Part shown: one piece after another, positions 22,346 through 32,780 of the stretch
Position numbering within the stretch: the first letter of the stretch is position 1
Layout of the letters: each line of letters begins with the position of its first letter
Source: Apostichopus japonicus
Lineage: Eukaryota > Echinodermata > Holothuroidea > Aspidochirotida > Stichopodidae
Length of the DNA stretch: 64,000 bases
Assembly: GCF_037975245.1 (NCBI RefSeq)
Contig: NC_092567.1
Span: forward strand, 6,260,714 to 6,324,713
Direction of reading: 5' to 3'
Notes under the pieces: generated by a model
The model's database searches: none
What the model saw: the letters and a program-made list of their open reading frames with translations, nothing else
Told to the model about the DNA's origin: nothing
Translations under genes and position numbers: made by a program

Positions 22346-23348
22346 TTAGCCCCCGTCATTATCAATGTTTCGTTTTTGTTGCGTAGAAGTATAGAATACG
22401 CGAATATAGCATTGTACTGGATCAAAGTATTAATAGATAACAATATCAGCTGATCAGTGATACGGTAAACTGTTTGTTTGTTATGTAAATATCTAGTGAT
22501 GGTTTCTGGAAGGCTAAATAAATACTATGAATTGTGTAACATAAGTGACTTTTAGTGCGCGATGATGGATGTGATGTTTGAGTTTTTAATCAATATTCTC
22601 ATTTGTATCGGCGTTACAAGGGAAATATGAAAATAATTTTACCCATTCCCCTCTCCCACGAACATAACATGCTTTGTATTGTCTCAAATGTTCTTTACCA
22701 CTGCAGGTACAAAACAGAAATGCATATATTACACATACAGGTTGTATTTGCAGAGACCAAATATTGGAATATCACTCATTTGTGCATATTCCTCAATCGT
22801 TTATCAGCTCTTAATTATAATTATGTAATGTTTTATTGCAGATCCTCAAAGTGCTTGTCTGGTTTCAACATTCTTGGTGTAATTGTTGTGGTTAATTGTG
22901 ACATATTAGGTTAAATTGATTTTTTTCCTGTAAAGGTGGAGGATGGTGAAAGATGTAACAACGGATTGTTAGAAATAGCTGAATTATACCATTATACCAT
23001 TGTAATCACTACAGAGGTATTATCTAGGCAGAGTGGTAATGAAGGTTAGGTGCGGTTGCCGAAAGACCCCTGGTTAAAAAATCTTCCTTTAATAAGATAA
23101 ATGCAATATGAAATGTATAAAGAATGAGACATAACATTACCATTATATCTAAGATACAATGTGAATGTACGTCATAATTAACACATGGGATTAAATGCAT
23201 ACAATAGCATACAGACTTTACTTTATTAGTATGATGAATTATAAATAAGTTATGAAAATATACTCGATCTTTTATATTAAGTTTAAGACGAAGCATTTAA
23301 ACAAAAAAGGAACTTTAATACCTTGATCTACAGAGTCAAATAAACGTT
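22346..23348. repeat. Segment paralogous to the 34-36 kb region
   Basis: CCTCAATCG, TTAATTATA and a (G)TTTCAACATTC(T/C)TGGTG-like phrase near 22790-22880 match the order seen at about 36118-36212. The sequence from about 23290 matches 34120-34310, with the MITE at 23349 inserted into it. No convincing coding exon. Confidence 0.6.
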
Positions 23349-23708
23349 AAAGGGCGTAGGAACCGGGGGGGCTGGGGGCGCCAGCCCCCCCCCAGTGAAA
23401 AATATGGTGGGCGGAAGTATGATTCCGCCCCCCCCCCCCGGCCCCCGCTTCGCAAGTCAGAAAACCCCTTTTTCATTTCCAAATGAGAAAAAACTCATTT
23501 GGAGCACCAAATTGCATCTAAGGCCAGGTGAATATTCAAAATTATTTACAAAATGGAGTGGGTGTTGAAGTGTGCTATATTGCACCAAATTGCATCTGAG
23601 GCCACCTGGAAATGCAAAAAAAAATCCAAAGGGGAGGGGGACATCCCCTCCCCAAGGCCGGGCATCAGTCTCCAGTCCCCCACTCAAAAGTACCTTCCTA
23701 CGCCACTG
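23349..23708 (-). mobile_element. hAT-like MITE, 370-bp family, copy 1
   Basis: Same family as 30314-30686 and 31979-32344, in reverse orientation. The 8-bp target duplication TAAACGTT is perfect at 23341-23348 and 23709-23716. Ends read inward are CAGTGGCGTAGGA (right) and a decayed AAAGGGCGTAGGA (left). The interior has two copies of GATGCAATTTGGTG-type sequence and C/G-rich flanks. Confidence 0.92.
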
Positions 23709-23880
23709 TAAACGTTGTTATTAACAATGAACAAATTAAGATTCAACCATGACATTACCAGATATTTAGAAGACCAACAAAACAATAAAATCCATTTAGA
23801 AATCGATTGATGGCTTTTGAAAGGTCCAATACACCCTAGAAATATCTACCAGACAGGGGAGGAGAAGGTGATATTTCATT
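23709..23880. repeat. Continuation of the segment paralogous to 34150-34310
   Basis: Phrases GATTCAACCAT, CCAATTAAATC-like and CATTACACCCTAG-like recur in order at both loci. The target duplication of the MITE at 23349 interrupts this alignment cleanly. Confidence 0.7.
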
Positions 23881-24600
23881 CAGAATTTACAACCGTTCTA
23901 GTTATTGTAGTGCGCATGCACGCTACATGTATTGAGAAAACTAGCCCGCTCCATCATCCGCATGGCTAGCTTGTGAATGCCGGCTGAACATACACTCTTC
24001 ATAGCAATCACAAACTCACAGGTTTGCCACGCAGGAAAAAATCCAGACCCAGATTAGCAAAGAACTGTTGCGGCAAACAGTTAATTCTGCACTGGCACAC
24101 GTAAAGAACAAAGATCCCCCTGAGTAGAATACTTCTTCAAAACAATACGTAAAATTCTCTACTTTGGTTCGAAATTCTCGAATTGAACAAGATAGGTAAC
24201 AGTTGAACGTATTTGATTTGAAAAACATCTTGCAAACAAAGTCGCCAGCAACAAATGTTAATCGTATTTTTAGGCAGCGACTCGCGATCGGTGTTATTTG
24301 CACAAACAGCTAACCCGTAATGGTATGGTATTATATAATACACACTACACAGTCACAGTTTCCACAGCTAGCTGCTCTGTACGCAGGCCTATATGGCGTA
24401 TATGACATGTCTTGAATTATGAATCAGGGCCAGGAAATCGACCAAGGATTTTTTAATACACCGGAGGGTGTTACATTTGCTCAATAATAGACTAGTTCTA
24501 CATTGTATTCGTTAGATTAATCATGCATCAGGCCTTCGGTGTAAATCACCGTATGTTCGTAAAATTTCGCTAACTAGGCGAGGATCATAGAATTTGAAGT
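23881..24600. other. No gene recognised
   Basis: Mixed-composition DNA with scattered short frames and no domain signature. Confidence 0.45.
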
Positions 24601-24608
24601 AGGGAGAA

Positions 24609-24616
24609 TGACGTCA
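24609..24616. promoter_or_regulatory. CRE palindrome TGACGTCA
   Basis: Perfect 8-bp CREB/ATF site 132 bp before the possible THAP start codon at 24748. A single 8-mer can occur by chance; the similar layout at 57605 makes it worth noting. Confidence 0.35.
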
Positions 24617-24747
24617 TGCGATATATACCGAAGCCACTCATCGTACTAGTGGCGCTTTGCTTGTACGAGAAGACAATAACGGAGCGTAATACAAACACTA
24701 ACTCTTTGACATAACTAAAGTGATAAAGTTGACATTAATCACTCGAA

Positions 24748-24798
24748 ATGGTGATATCGTGCGCCGCATTTGGATGCCAAAAATGTGGCAGTAGTCTG
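24748..24798 (+). pseudogene. Possible THAP-domain start exon (very short)
   Basis: The frame begins MVISCAAFGCQ and stops after 17 codons. M-x3-C-x4-C at the very N-terminus is how THAP zinc-binding domains start, and THAP genes often have a very short first exon. A possible donor (GGCA followed by GTAGTC) lies just before the stop. No remainder of the domain was found downstream. It could be a chance match. Confidence 0.25.
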
Positions 24799-24801
24799 TA
24801 G

Positions 24802-26102
24802 TTCCTAGGTAATTCTTAGGAAGCGATAGTAGAAGCAATTACATAGGTATCTTATTACTTTAGTAGCGTCGTCTGCTCAGCAGCTGTATTAATATTCACT
24901 GAACCCTGGATATAGTTAGCCTAGGCCCTAGACCGGCTACGGATGCGATATGACTAAAGCCTAATGACAAAAATGTTAACACCTCATTTTACTTAAAGCT
25001 GTATCCCTAACGATAGATCAACATGCCAGAATAACATGAGATGACGGTTATGATGTCCTGGGCTTATCACTTACAATGTAATACTAGGAAAATAGGTTAC
25101 TATACCCACTTTGCAACATTAAACTGGAAACTACATGCACAGGCTAATATGGAAGTATTACACTAAGGCTATAGGTGTGTGCTGTAACTGGGTGGGGAGG
25201 ACGGAGGCATGCTTTTTCACGGCATTTTTCAGGGACAACTATATGACACTATTTGAGTGGATCACTAAAATAATACAAGCAGGATGAAATGTTTGCCATA
25301 TGCCTCTCAGATACCGGAAATGACACTTTCCATACAATGAAAGTTGCACAAACACTCCACTTACTCGAGTCATTTGAGGAGAGAAAAAAATGTTTTCAAA
25401 GTTGGTTCTTACGTCAGGAGTATATATAGTACTTAACACTCTGGTCGCAATAACATGTCTCTGTTGTGCAAAGTACACCTACTCTTTCGAAAAACGGGTA
25501 AAATCAAATTCAGTCTTACAAATGATCTGGCTTTTTGGCGTACACTGCAAAGCGCCTTCATTATATTTCAAGGCTTCACTGCTTAAACAAGCGGCGATAA
25601 ACTGTGTCAGCATTCTTCCTAATTCAATTTCTATGACGAGGATACAGTAACGTTACCATGTTGTTCAAGATGACCAATCAGTGTCCAGGACAGGTATTCT
25701 CTGTCAGGTCCGGAACATGCGTGAGTCGTTCTTTGACAACCGTTAATGAGCTTGGTTGTCCGGATAATATGTGATGGTGTAGACCTAACTTCTTAGCTAT
25801 ATGTCAGGTGATTGCTAGTTAGAGTACTGTTAAGAAATATATCCAACCTTTGGTCTACGTTAAAGGACCAAACGCCGAACTCATTTATTCGTGACCGACA
25901 TAACGTCAAAAAGGTTGCGGTAATGAAGACCCCTCCATTGAATATCAACAACTAACTAAATTACTTCAATACTTACTTCAATGACACGTATTTGTCCACA
26001 GTTGTTCTATAGTTATTTGGAAATTTGATCACATATGCAGACTGGATGTAACATTTACCTTCCATACACGACATCCGTGTATGTGGCTTTTACTGATTTT
26101 GT
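24802..26102. other. No gene recognised
   Basis: Includes a weak relative of the MITE core near 25297-25330 and otherwise unique DNA. The 86-residue plus frame at 25390-25650 shows no recognisable domain. Confidence 0.45.
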
Positions 26103-26110
26103 GTATCAAG

Positions 26111-26376
26111 GGTGACCGGACAACTCTCCCTGGACAATTACCCCCCGGAGAATTACCTCTCTGGACAAGTACCCCCGGACAATTCCCACCCAGATAATTA
26201 CCACCCGGACAATTCCAATCCCAGAAAACTCCCCCCACCCCCGGACAAATCCTTTCCACTATGCCTTCAACAGTCGACTCCCCACCGGACAATTACCCTC
26301 GGATAATTACCCTCCGGGACAATTTCCCTCCTGGGCAATTTCCTCCGGACAGTTGGCCCACAGATAATTGTCAATC
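26111..26376 (-). repeat. Left subterminal array of foldback-like element copy 2
   Basis: About fifteen degenerate CCGGACAATT-type units, three times longer than the left array of copy 1. Confidence 0.85.
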
Positions 26377-27039
26377 GGGAGAACCCAATTGGGACGATTT
26401 TGTAACGCTACTTACCAATAAAAACTGTGCGTGTGTACGATAGTGTTTTATAGTAGCACAACCAACAGGCCCAACTCACCTGAGAAAAAGATAATCGCGA
26501 GGTTACTGATACGAACAATGTGTATCTTTGTGCGGATATATTGATTTATTTCCGTTTTCTGTGTGTTAACCAAGGCTGCCCTGTAGAGAGTGACTTTTGC
26601 TTCATTATTCCACATACAGGTGTGAGATATTGGTATACTTTGGTCTACTTACATAGAGCTCTGAATTACCTCTTTCGTCCTGTCACGCTACCAATGTAAT
26701 ACTTTTGCAATGTAGTAAAACATATGAACACCGTTGAATTGAAAAGCTTAAATAGCAAAACGACTGTATTTTAGGAGACAAAGTACCAAAACACTTTTTT
26801 TGTTTCGCGTGCATTGTGTATACTATAGCTACTATGAAAATATTTTGGGCGTCAAGTTAGTAAATTTGTGGAAAATAGATTTGGCTCGCTTCGCGCGCAC
26901 TAGCCGCATTGTTGCTGTGAGAATTATTTACTCTTTCCACATGCATGTTAGCTGGATTACCTTAACATTTTCTGCCCACTTCGCAGTCACGCATGTGTGT
27001 GTCTGTCTTCGTTTTAGTGACGCCAGCTTGTAATCACGA

Positions 27040-27745
27040 TAACTGATGCAAGATCCGATCGGTCTCATATACTTGGTGGGTATGTTACCAATAGTGAGTA
27101 GATGGTCCCTATCGTTTTTGGGGGCCAATCTCATTAATATTCATAAGTAGACGGACTCCTTATCTCGGCAACCGAATGGCCGATTTTGTTCATGCTTGTT
27201 TAGTGGCATTGGTGGGAGGTGCCGAGGGGCGGAGCCAAATGTAATTTCGTTGAAAGATGCTCGTAATCACTCTTAGTCAATGACGCAGGGTTTGATCATT
27301 CCCATACTTGGGTGGTGGATTACCCAGAGTGAGTAAGTATTCCCTATTGTTTGTAGTTCCAATCTCATTAATATTCCTGAGTGGGCGGGGCCACGAACAA
27401 TTTCTTTAAATGCTAATATCTCGGCAACCGTCTTTCCGATTTTGTTCAAACTTCTTTGGTGGCATTGGTGGGAGGTGGGGAACATGTGTAGGTTATAAAC
27501 CTACTTCATCTCATCAATATTCATGAGGGGCGTGGCCAAATGTGATATCGCTGAAAATTGCTCAGAATCACTTTTTGATTCCTTGCCAGAGGCAAAAGGA
27601 AGATGTGCAGGCATGCATGTATGTGTGTCTGTGACGCCTATTGTAACCACTCTAAGTGGATGACGCAAGTTCAGATCGCTATAATACTTCGGCGGTGGAT
27701 TACCCATAGTAAACAGATGATTCTTATTGTTTTTGGTTAAAGTCA
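27040..27745. repeat. Degenerate ~230-bp tandem repeat inside foldback-like copy 2
   Basis: The sequence CTCATTAATATTC plus GGGCG(G/T)GGCCA, CTCGGCAACCG, GGCATTGGTGGGAGGTG, and a block with GGTGGATTACCCA and CCTATTGTTT recur three to four times. Part of one unit is also in copy 1 (about 1110-1235). Confidence 0.75.
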
Positions 27746-27957
27746 AATGTCACCTTAGGTCAACAGAGGTAGGTCAAACAATTATATCTGGCCTCAAATC
27801 CAAAGGCAATGAATCACGAAGCTCTAGACTCTTGTGCGTGAAAAAAAAATACTGATGGTGTTTGTTTATGCAACAGTATCATGTAGACTATTATACTGTT
27901 TATCATCTTTGTGATATCTGTTTTACAAGCTATTTGAAAGGATTGCCTAGCAAAGAA

Positions 27958-28100
27958 CCAGTGGCATAGTTAGGGGGCGCAATGGTATAGGGGCGCCCAA
28001 ATGTGGTTTGGGCCCGTATAAACTGAACTAAAAATGTTGACATGGGGCGAAGTTTGCCATCCCTGCCCCGATCGCCATTAATGCCCAATACGCTACTACA
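27958..28100. mobile_element. Short MITE-like insertion
   Basis: Starts CAGTGGCATAGTTAGG and ends CAATACGCTACTAC, which are approximate inverted termini. No clear target duplication. G/C-rich, non-coding. Confidence 0.35.
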
Positions 28101-28269
28101 AACAATTGAAGTCTACTATTATTCAAATCTGGATTTAACCATTGACCACACTAAATATAATATCATATCGTCTCTGCTTAAAACAGCCTGATTTCGTTCA
28201 ATCGGCCTCATTTTTTAGTTTTGATCACGTCACATTGAGTCATATCTAGGTTTTGACGTTATAGGTACA

Positions 28270-28822
28270 AACCTGTCAACCTGTTTGACTCCAAAATAGG
28301 GAGAATAACATTTTTCTGGGCCAAAAAACGGGGAGAACAAGGGGAAAATAGGGAGGTTGGTAATTTTCAACTGAAATGATATAAATACTCCTAAATAAGT
28401 ATAGTCTTCTTATGCAATACAGTGAGAGAATCATCCAATCAGTGTTTCTTGTTGTAGTTTACAGTAGCTCACTTCGCTTTCTACAGGGTTTCTGTAGTTG
28501 GCTTCCATTTGAAACAGGGAACAGTGGACTCTGGGTACTGTGACTGTGACTTAATGGCTACTATGTTAGATAGAGTCCCATCAAACTTGAGGCTTGACCG
28601 ACTGTCTGTCTTGTTCTTGCGAACTACACTGAATATAACCTTTCCTGTTCATAGTTACTGTGGGGAATTACTAAGCATAGGACTAATTGTTGGCTATTTT
28701 CAGAAATGTCGCAAGTGTAGAACATAAAAAAAACCGGGAGAATAGAATATGAAACCGGGAGGCCGGGAGATTCGGGTAAAAACCGGGAGTCTCCCGTTTT
28801 TTACCGGGAGAGTTGACAGGTA
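28270..28822. mobile_element. Dispersed element with ACCTGTCAAC inverted ends
   Basis: Begins ACCTGTCAACC and ends GTTGACAGGT, a 10-bp inverted repeat. Inside are AAAATAGGGAGAA and CCGGGAG-type phrases at both ends. Related fragments lie at 60420-60545 and 55020-55095, both inverted relative to this copy. I saw no convincing target duplication. Confidence 0.6.
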
Positions 28823-29109
28823 TGTAGGTACGTCAAAGTGTATTTTCAATGAGCTACTTTGATTGTTTGTGGTCATGTTTCTATCTTCCTGTAATATATG
28901 TTGAGGGTATAAAAACCAATCGTTAATGAGCTGTTACAGAGCCTCAAAATAATTGTTGGCGTCCATTTTGAATTCATGTTAATTGGATATAATATTCAGT
29001 GGGGACACGACAACAATATGAAAAAAAAGGAAATCTCCTGTTGCAGTTAGTTCTAGGTTCACTTCCATTTTTAATGAACTAAAAGCCTAAACCCTGCCTA
29101 CATCGGCTG

Positions 29110-29281
29110 CCCATCAATCGTCGAATTTCCAAGGAGGGGATTGTCCTGGTGAATTTGTCCGGGGGGGGGGGGTTGTCCGGGGGAAGTTGTCATAGTTGGG
29201 AATTGTGCGGAGTGGGAATTCTCCGAGGGGGGGGGGGTAATCGTCAGGGGAATTCGTCCAGTGGGGAGTTGTCCGGGAACC
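29110..29281 (+). repeat. Right subterminal array of foldback-like element copy 2
   Basis: Inverted partner of 26111-26376, with expanded G-runs at 29160-29172 and 29227-29237. It ends exactly at the GTATCAAG duplication. Confidence 0.82.
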
Positions 29282-29289
29282 GTATCAAG

Positions 29290-29719
29290 TATTATCATAT
29301 GCCGTTTATATAAACAGAATGAAACATATAAGGTGCTGTTAGCTTCAGAATATTATTTCGTTATCTGTTTTAGGAAAGGCCAATTATTAGGGACAATATA
29401 TTTGTATCTTAATTGCCCTTTACAGGTACCCTAAGAAGTTCATTGGGACGCATCTAAAATATGTCCCTCTTTTTGAAAAAAAAATGCATCTTGTTATCCG
29501 TCTTTTTAATACCAGATGATTTAATACGTAATGGAACTGAAACATCTTATCTTCAATCTTAAAAAGATATCTAGTCATATATCGTAATAATGATAGTATC
29601 AACTAAGTACGATATCACGGGGCAAACTTCTTATAATCTTTATATTTAAAATAAAATAAAACTGTTAATAAACTGCTTATCCACTAGAGAGCTTGTGTAA
29701 GAAAATGTTTAAAATTATG
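29290..29719. other. No gene recognised
   Basis: AT-rich unique DNA. Confidence 0.5.
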
Positions 29720-29812
29720 TTGGTCTGACGTTTTGATCCTAACAGGATCTACTTCAGAGGCTAAATGACAAGTGGTCATTTCGATCCTACTAGGATCGAA
29801 ACGTCAGACCAA
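29720..29812. mobile_element. Inverted pair of hammerhead-like motifs (Penelope-type remnants)
   Basis: The left half, read on the minus strand, is CTGAAGTA, a perfect GATCC/GGATC stem, then AAAACGTCAGACCAA. The right half, on the plus strand, has the same stem followed by GGATCGAAACGTCAGACCAA. A stem followed by GAAACGTC is the 3' half of a hammerhead core; the CUGANGA half is degenerate on both sides. The two face each other as ~30-bp inverted repeats around a ~34-bp spacer. The Penelope-type origin is inference; a hairpin MITE is the alternative. Confidence 0.5.
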
Positions 29813-30305
29813 CTTACCTTTACACGATCTTTGTATTTGTTTGTTGTGTAAACAGTGACTGTCATACAACGGTAGTAAAGTACGTTATAAATTTAGTTTA
29901 TGGTACAGGCCAAGTAAATAGCTATAACAATAGGCAAGCAAGTTCCTGATTACGAAAGGTAGGTTAGCTGTGAAAAGATGTTAATATTTATATAGTAAGT
30001 TATGAAAACGAAGGTAGATACGAAAATAAATATATTCATATTAAGAACTAAAAACAAACAGAATTGAAAGAACAGAAAGCCTTGTTATTTGAAATGTCCC
30101 CTTTTCTCATGATCCGATATGTAACAAGTGAAACACGTTTCGTTTTCTGTTATGGAAATCACTGGTTTATACGACTGAAAACGTCTATTGCTTTAATAAT
30201 TTATAATCAAGTTACTATGGGTGACACGTTATTGATTTAATTTTACTGTTAGCTGAACTTTGAGCTGAATTTATCACAGTGTTTTCATCAAGCCAATGTT
30301 TGTCA
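29813..30305. other. No gene recognised
   Basis: Unique AT-rich DNA between the hairpin element and a MITE. Confidence 0.5.
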
Positions 30306-30313
30306 AGTCAAGT

Positions 30314-30686
30314 CAGTGGCGTAGGAAGGTACTTTTGAGTGGGGGGGGGGGGGCTGAAGACTGATGGCCGGCCTGGGGGAGGGGTCTAAGGGAGGGGGTG
30401 TCCCCCTCCCCCTTTGGATTTTTTTGGCATTTCCAGGTGGCCTCAGATGCAATTTGGTGCAATATAGCACACTTCAACTCCCACTCCATTTTGTAAAGAA
30501 TTTTGCATTTTCACCTGGCCTTAAATGCAATTTGGTGCTCCAAATGAGATTTTTTCTCATTTGGAAATGAAAAAGGGTTTTTCTGACTTGCGGAGCGGGG
30601 GTGGGGGGCGGAATGATACTTCCGCCCCCCATATTTTTCACTGGGGGGCTGGCGCCCCCCCCAGCCCCCCGGTTCCTACGCCCTTG
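30314..30686 (+). mobile_element. hAT-like MITE, 370-bp family, copy 2
   Basis: Ends CAGTGGCGTAGGA and (read inward) CAAGGGCGTAGGA. The target duplication AGTCAAGT is perfect at 30306-30313 and 30687-30694. Strongly similar throughout to 31979-32344 in the same orientation and to 23349-23708 reversed. The frames across it are artefacts. Confidence 0.93.
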
Positions 30687-30889
30687 AGTCAAGTCACAAG
30701 TCTTTCGCTCATGTCAAGCGTATAACATAACAGCAGCTTATATAGTCATTCTAGACGTAAGCCTAATGATAATCAACGACCGATGTTTAACGAGACATCT
30801 TTATCAAGTGCTTCGGGTCCTGTGAATGACGTGTTTCAGTGAGCTCTTGTTACAATGCTATGGAGGCTACTCTTTTCTACAACAGTAAT

Positions 30890-31200
30890 CATATACACTG
30901 GGCAGCAACTGAAGTAATATTGTACCGTTATGGAGGGCAGGAGTAGAGGGGTAGCTAGGGGAATAGGCCCTCAAGTATTTGTCTGCCACCCCCAGTCATA
31001 CACACTGGGCAGTAACTGAAATTTAGTGTAAAACCGGTGTACGTTTACTCTCTTAATACGCAAATATAATGTTAATACAAAATCAAAGATTTACTTACTC
31101 TGTACAGAGACTAATCTTGTATCATAATGGAGGGCAGGGGAGGAGCAGAAGGGTCTATACGGCAATAGGCCCTCAAATATTTGTCTGCCACCCCTTGAAA
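30890..31200. repeat. Partial tandem duplication
   Basis: The phrases TATGGAGGGCAGG, CAATAGGCCCTCAA and ATTTGTCTGCCACCCC occur twice in order, as does ACACTGGGCAG(C/T)AACTGAA. The second copy contains ~100 bp of extra sequence. Confidence 0.8.
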
Positions 31201-31644
31201 TTATCGAAACTGGAATAGAGATAAACATTATAGTATGAAACATTATTGCCTAGGTCTCCTTTTTTCTGTTGGTTTTATCTGTACCAGGTGTTAACATCCG
31301 CTCCAACTGTTATTACCAAGTACGCAATATAATATCTGAGGGTTGCTCAGAAGGAACATTGATCCCAGATTTTTTTTGAAACATTCTTGGTCGAATTAAC
31401 CCTGCTTATACCTCGACTTTTGACTATTATTTTCGAAAACAAAAACGATTTTATATCTTGACATTTTGTGGTTATATTTCTGATATTTGATTTTTCTTAT
31501 AGAACAATTTAGACTGATATCGCAACTTTCCACGCTTTATAGAAATCGTAACGTTTGTCATGAAGTTTTGACGATTATCTCGAAAAAACCTGGTGTCCTC
31601 GACACTGAAGAATGTCTTCATCTAACAAGTGAACTAAGGAAGAT
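31201..31644. other. No gene recognised
   Basis: Unique AT-rich DNA. Confidence 0.5.
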
Positions 31645-31652
31645 GTGATGAT

Positions 31653-32543
31653 CAGGCGCGGCGGAACGGGAAAATTATTGGGGGGGGCTAATGTGTGGAG
31701 ACTGTCTAAGCGGAGCGCCACCATCGGTTGGCGCGGAGCGTACAAGAAAATTTTGGGTTTTTCAATACCCCAGATGGCCGGAAACGGCACTTCCCGATTG
31801 TTTCATGCTGCGAATACCTAGCCCTAAAATATGGGTCTCAAGCCTGCAATTTCTCAGATTGCACGTAAAAATCTGTAAAAACATTGTAATCTGTATATTC
31901 GATGGTGTTTTAAGAGAGTAGCTATTACTCGTAGTGTACTCGCAAAGACGTTTTTGAGTGTAGTAAATTACTACTTGCCAGTGGCGTAGGAAGGTACTTT
32001 TGAGTGGGGGGCTGAAGACTGATGGCCGGCCTGGGGGAGGGGTCTAAGTGGAGGGGGTGTCCCCCTCCCCCTTTGGAATTTTTTGCATTTCCAAGTAGCC
32101 TCAGATGCAATTTGGTGCAATATAGCACACTTTAACACCCACTCCATTTTGTAAACTTAATTTTGTATTTTCACCAGGCCTTAGATGCAATTTGGTGCTC
32201 CAAATGAGATTTTTTTTCTCATTTGGAATGAAAAAGGGGTTTTCTGACTTGCGAAGCGGGGGGGCGGAATGATACTTCCGCCCCTCCACATTTTTCACTG
32301 GGGGGCTGGCGCCCCCCCCCAGCCCCCCAGTTCCTACGCCCTTGCTACTTGCAATTAAATGCAATACTTAAATAAATGTCATAAGAAAAAACAGAAAGCA
32401 TTTCTTAATGTCAACAAATGGGTAACAAGTATGCATTGAAAAATATGGTAAATATTGGGCGGGGGGGCTTATCATGCATTTGCCCCCTCAACTTTTTCAT
32501 TGGGGGGCTGAGCCCCCCAAGCCCCCCGGTTCCGCCGCCACTG
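31653..32543. mobile_element. hAT-like element, split by a nested MITE
   Basis: Left end CAGGCGCGGCGGAAC; right end read inward CAGTGGCGGCGGAAC (13 of 15 identical). The target duplication GTGATGAT is perfect at 31645-31652 and 32544-32551. The shared MITE core lies at about 31690-31800. The 370-bp MITE at 31979-32344 sits inside it, so this is the older of the two. Without the insert it is about 517 bp. No transposase. Confidence 0.92.
31979..32344 (+). mobile_element. hAT-like MITE, 370-bp family, copy 3 (nested)
   Basis: Ends CAGTGGCGTAGGA and (inward) CAAGGGCGTAGGA. The target duplication CTACTTGC is perfect at 31971-31978 and 32345-32352. Close relative of 30314-30686. Confidence 0.93.
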
Positions 32544-32639
32544 GTGATGATCCCCATCCCTCTTCTTCCCTCCGGCCTCCCCTTCCGACTCATACACCTC
32601 CCTTTGACACTCCAGGTATTCAGTCATTCGGTACAACGA

Positions 32640-32780
32640 ATATCACCTTTGTGTTATTATACTAATTCACGTCACAAGAACACTCCGTCTTCAACGCAAT
32701 CCAATTCCATGATATTAAACTACTGCGTGTACATGGCTATGCACTGAATGTAAGGAAAGATAGAACAAACGGAAGCAGGA
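32640..32780. repeat. Duplicated flank, paralogous to 41024-41080
   Basis: The phrases ACTAAACTACTGCGTGTA-like and GCAATGCACTGA-like occur here (from about 32708) and at 41024. The foldback-type element follows here; a giant minisatellite follows at the paralogue. Confidence 0.65.

Larger units (their letters stand above)
26111..29281. mobile_element. Foldback-like DNA element, copy 2, with 8-bp target duplication
   Basis: Same family and orientation as 227-2392. The left array of CCGGACAATT-type motifs is 26111-26376; the inverted right array is about 29110-29281. Terminal bases are GGTGACCGGACAACTC (left) and GGTTCCCGGACAACTC (right, read inward). The target duplication GTATCAAG is perfect at 26103-26110 and 29282-29289. 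The first ~800 bp after the left array are homologous to copy 1. The rest (about 27160-29100) differs and holds a ~230-bp tandem repeat and inserted repeats. No transposase frame is visible. Confidence 0.85.
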
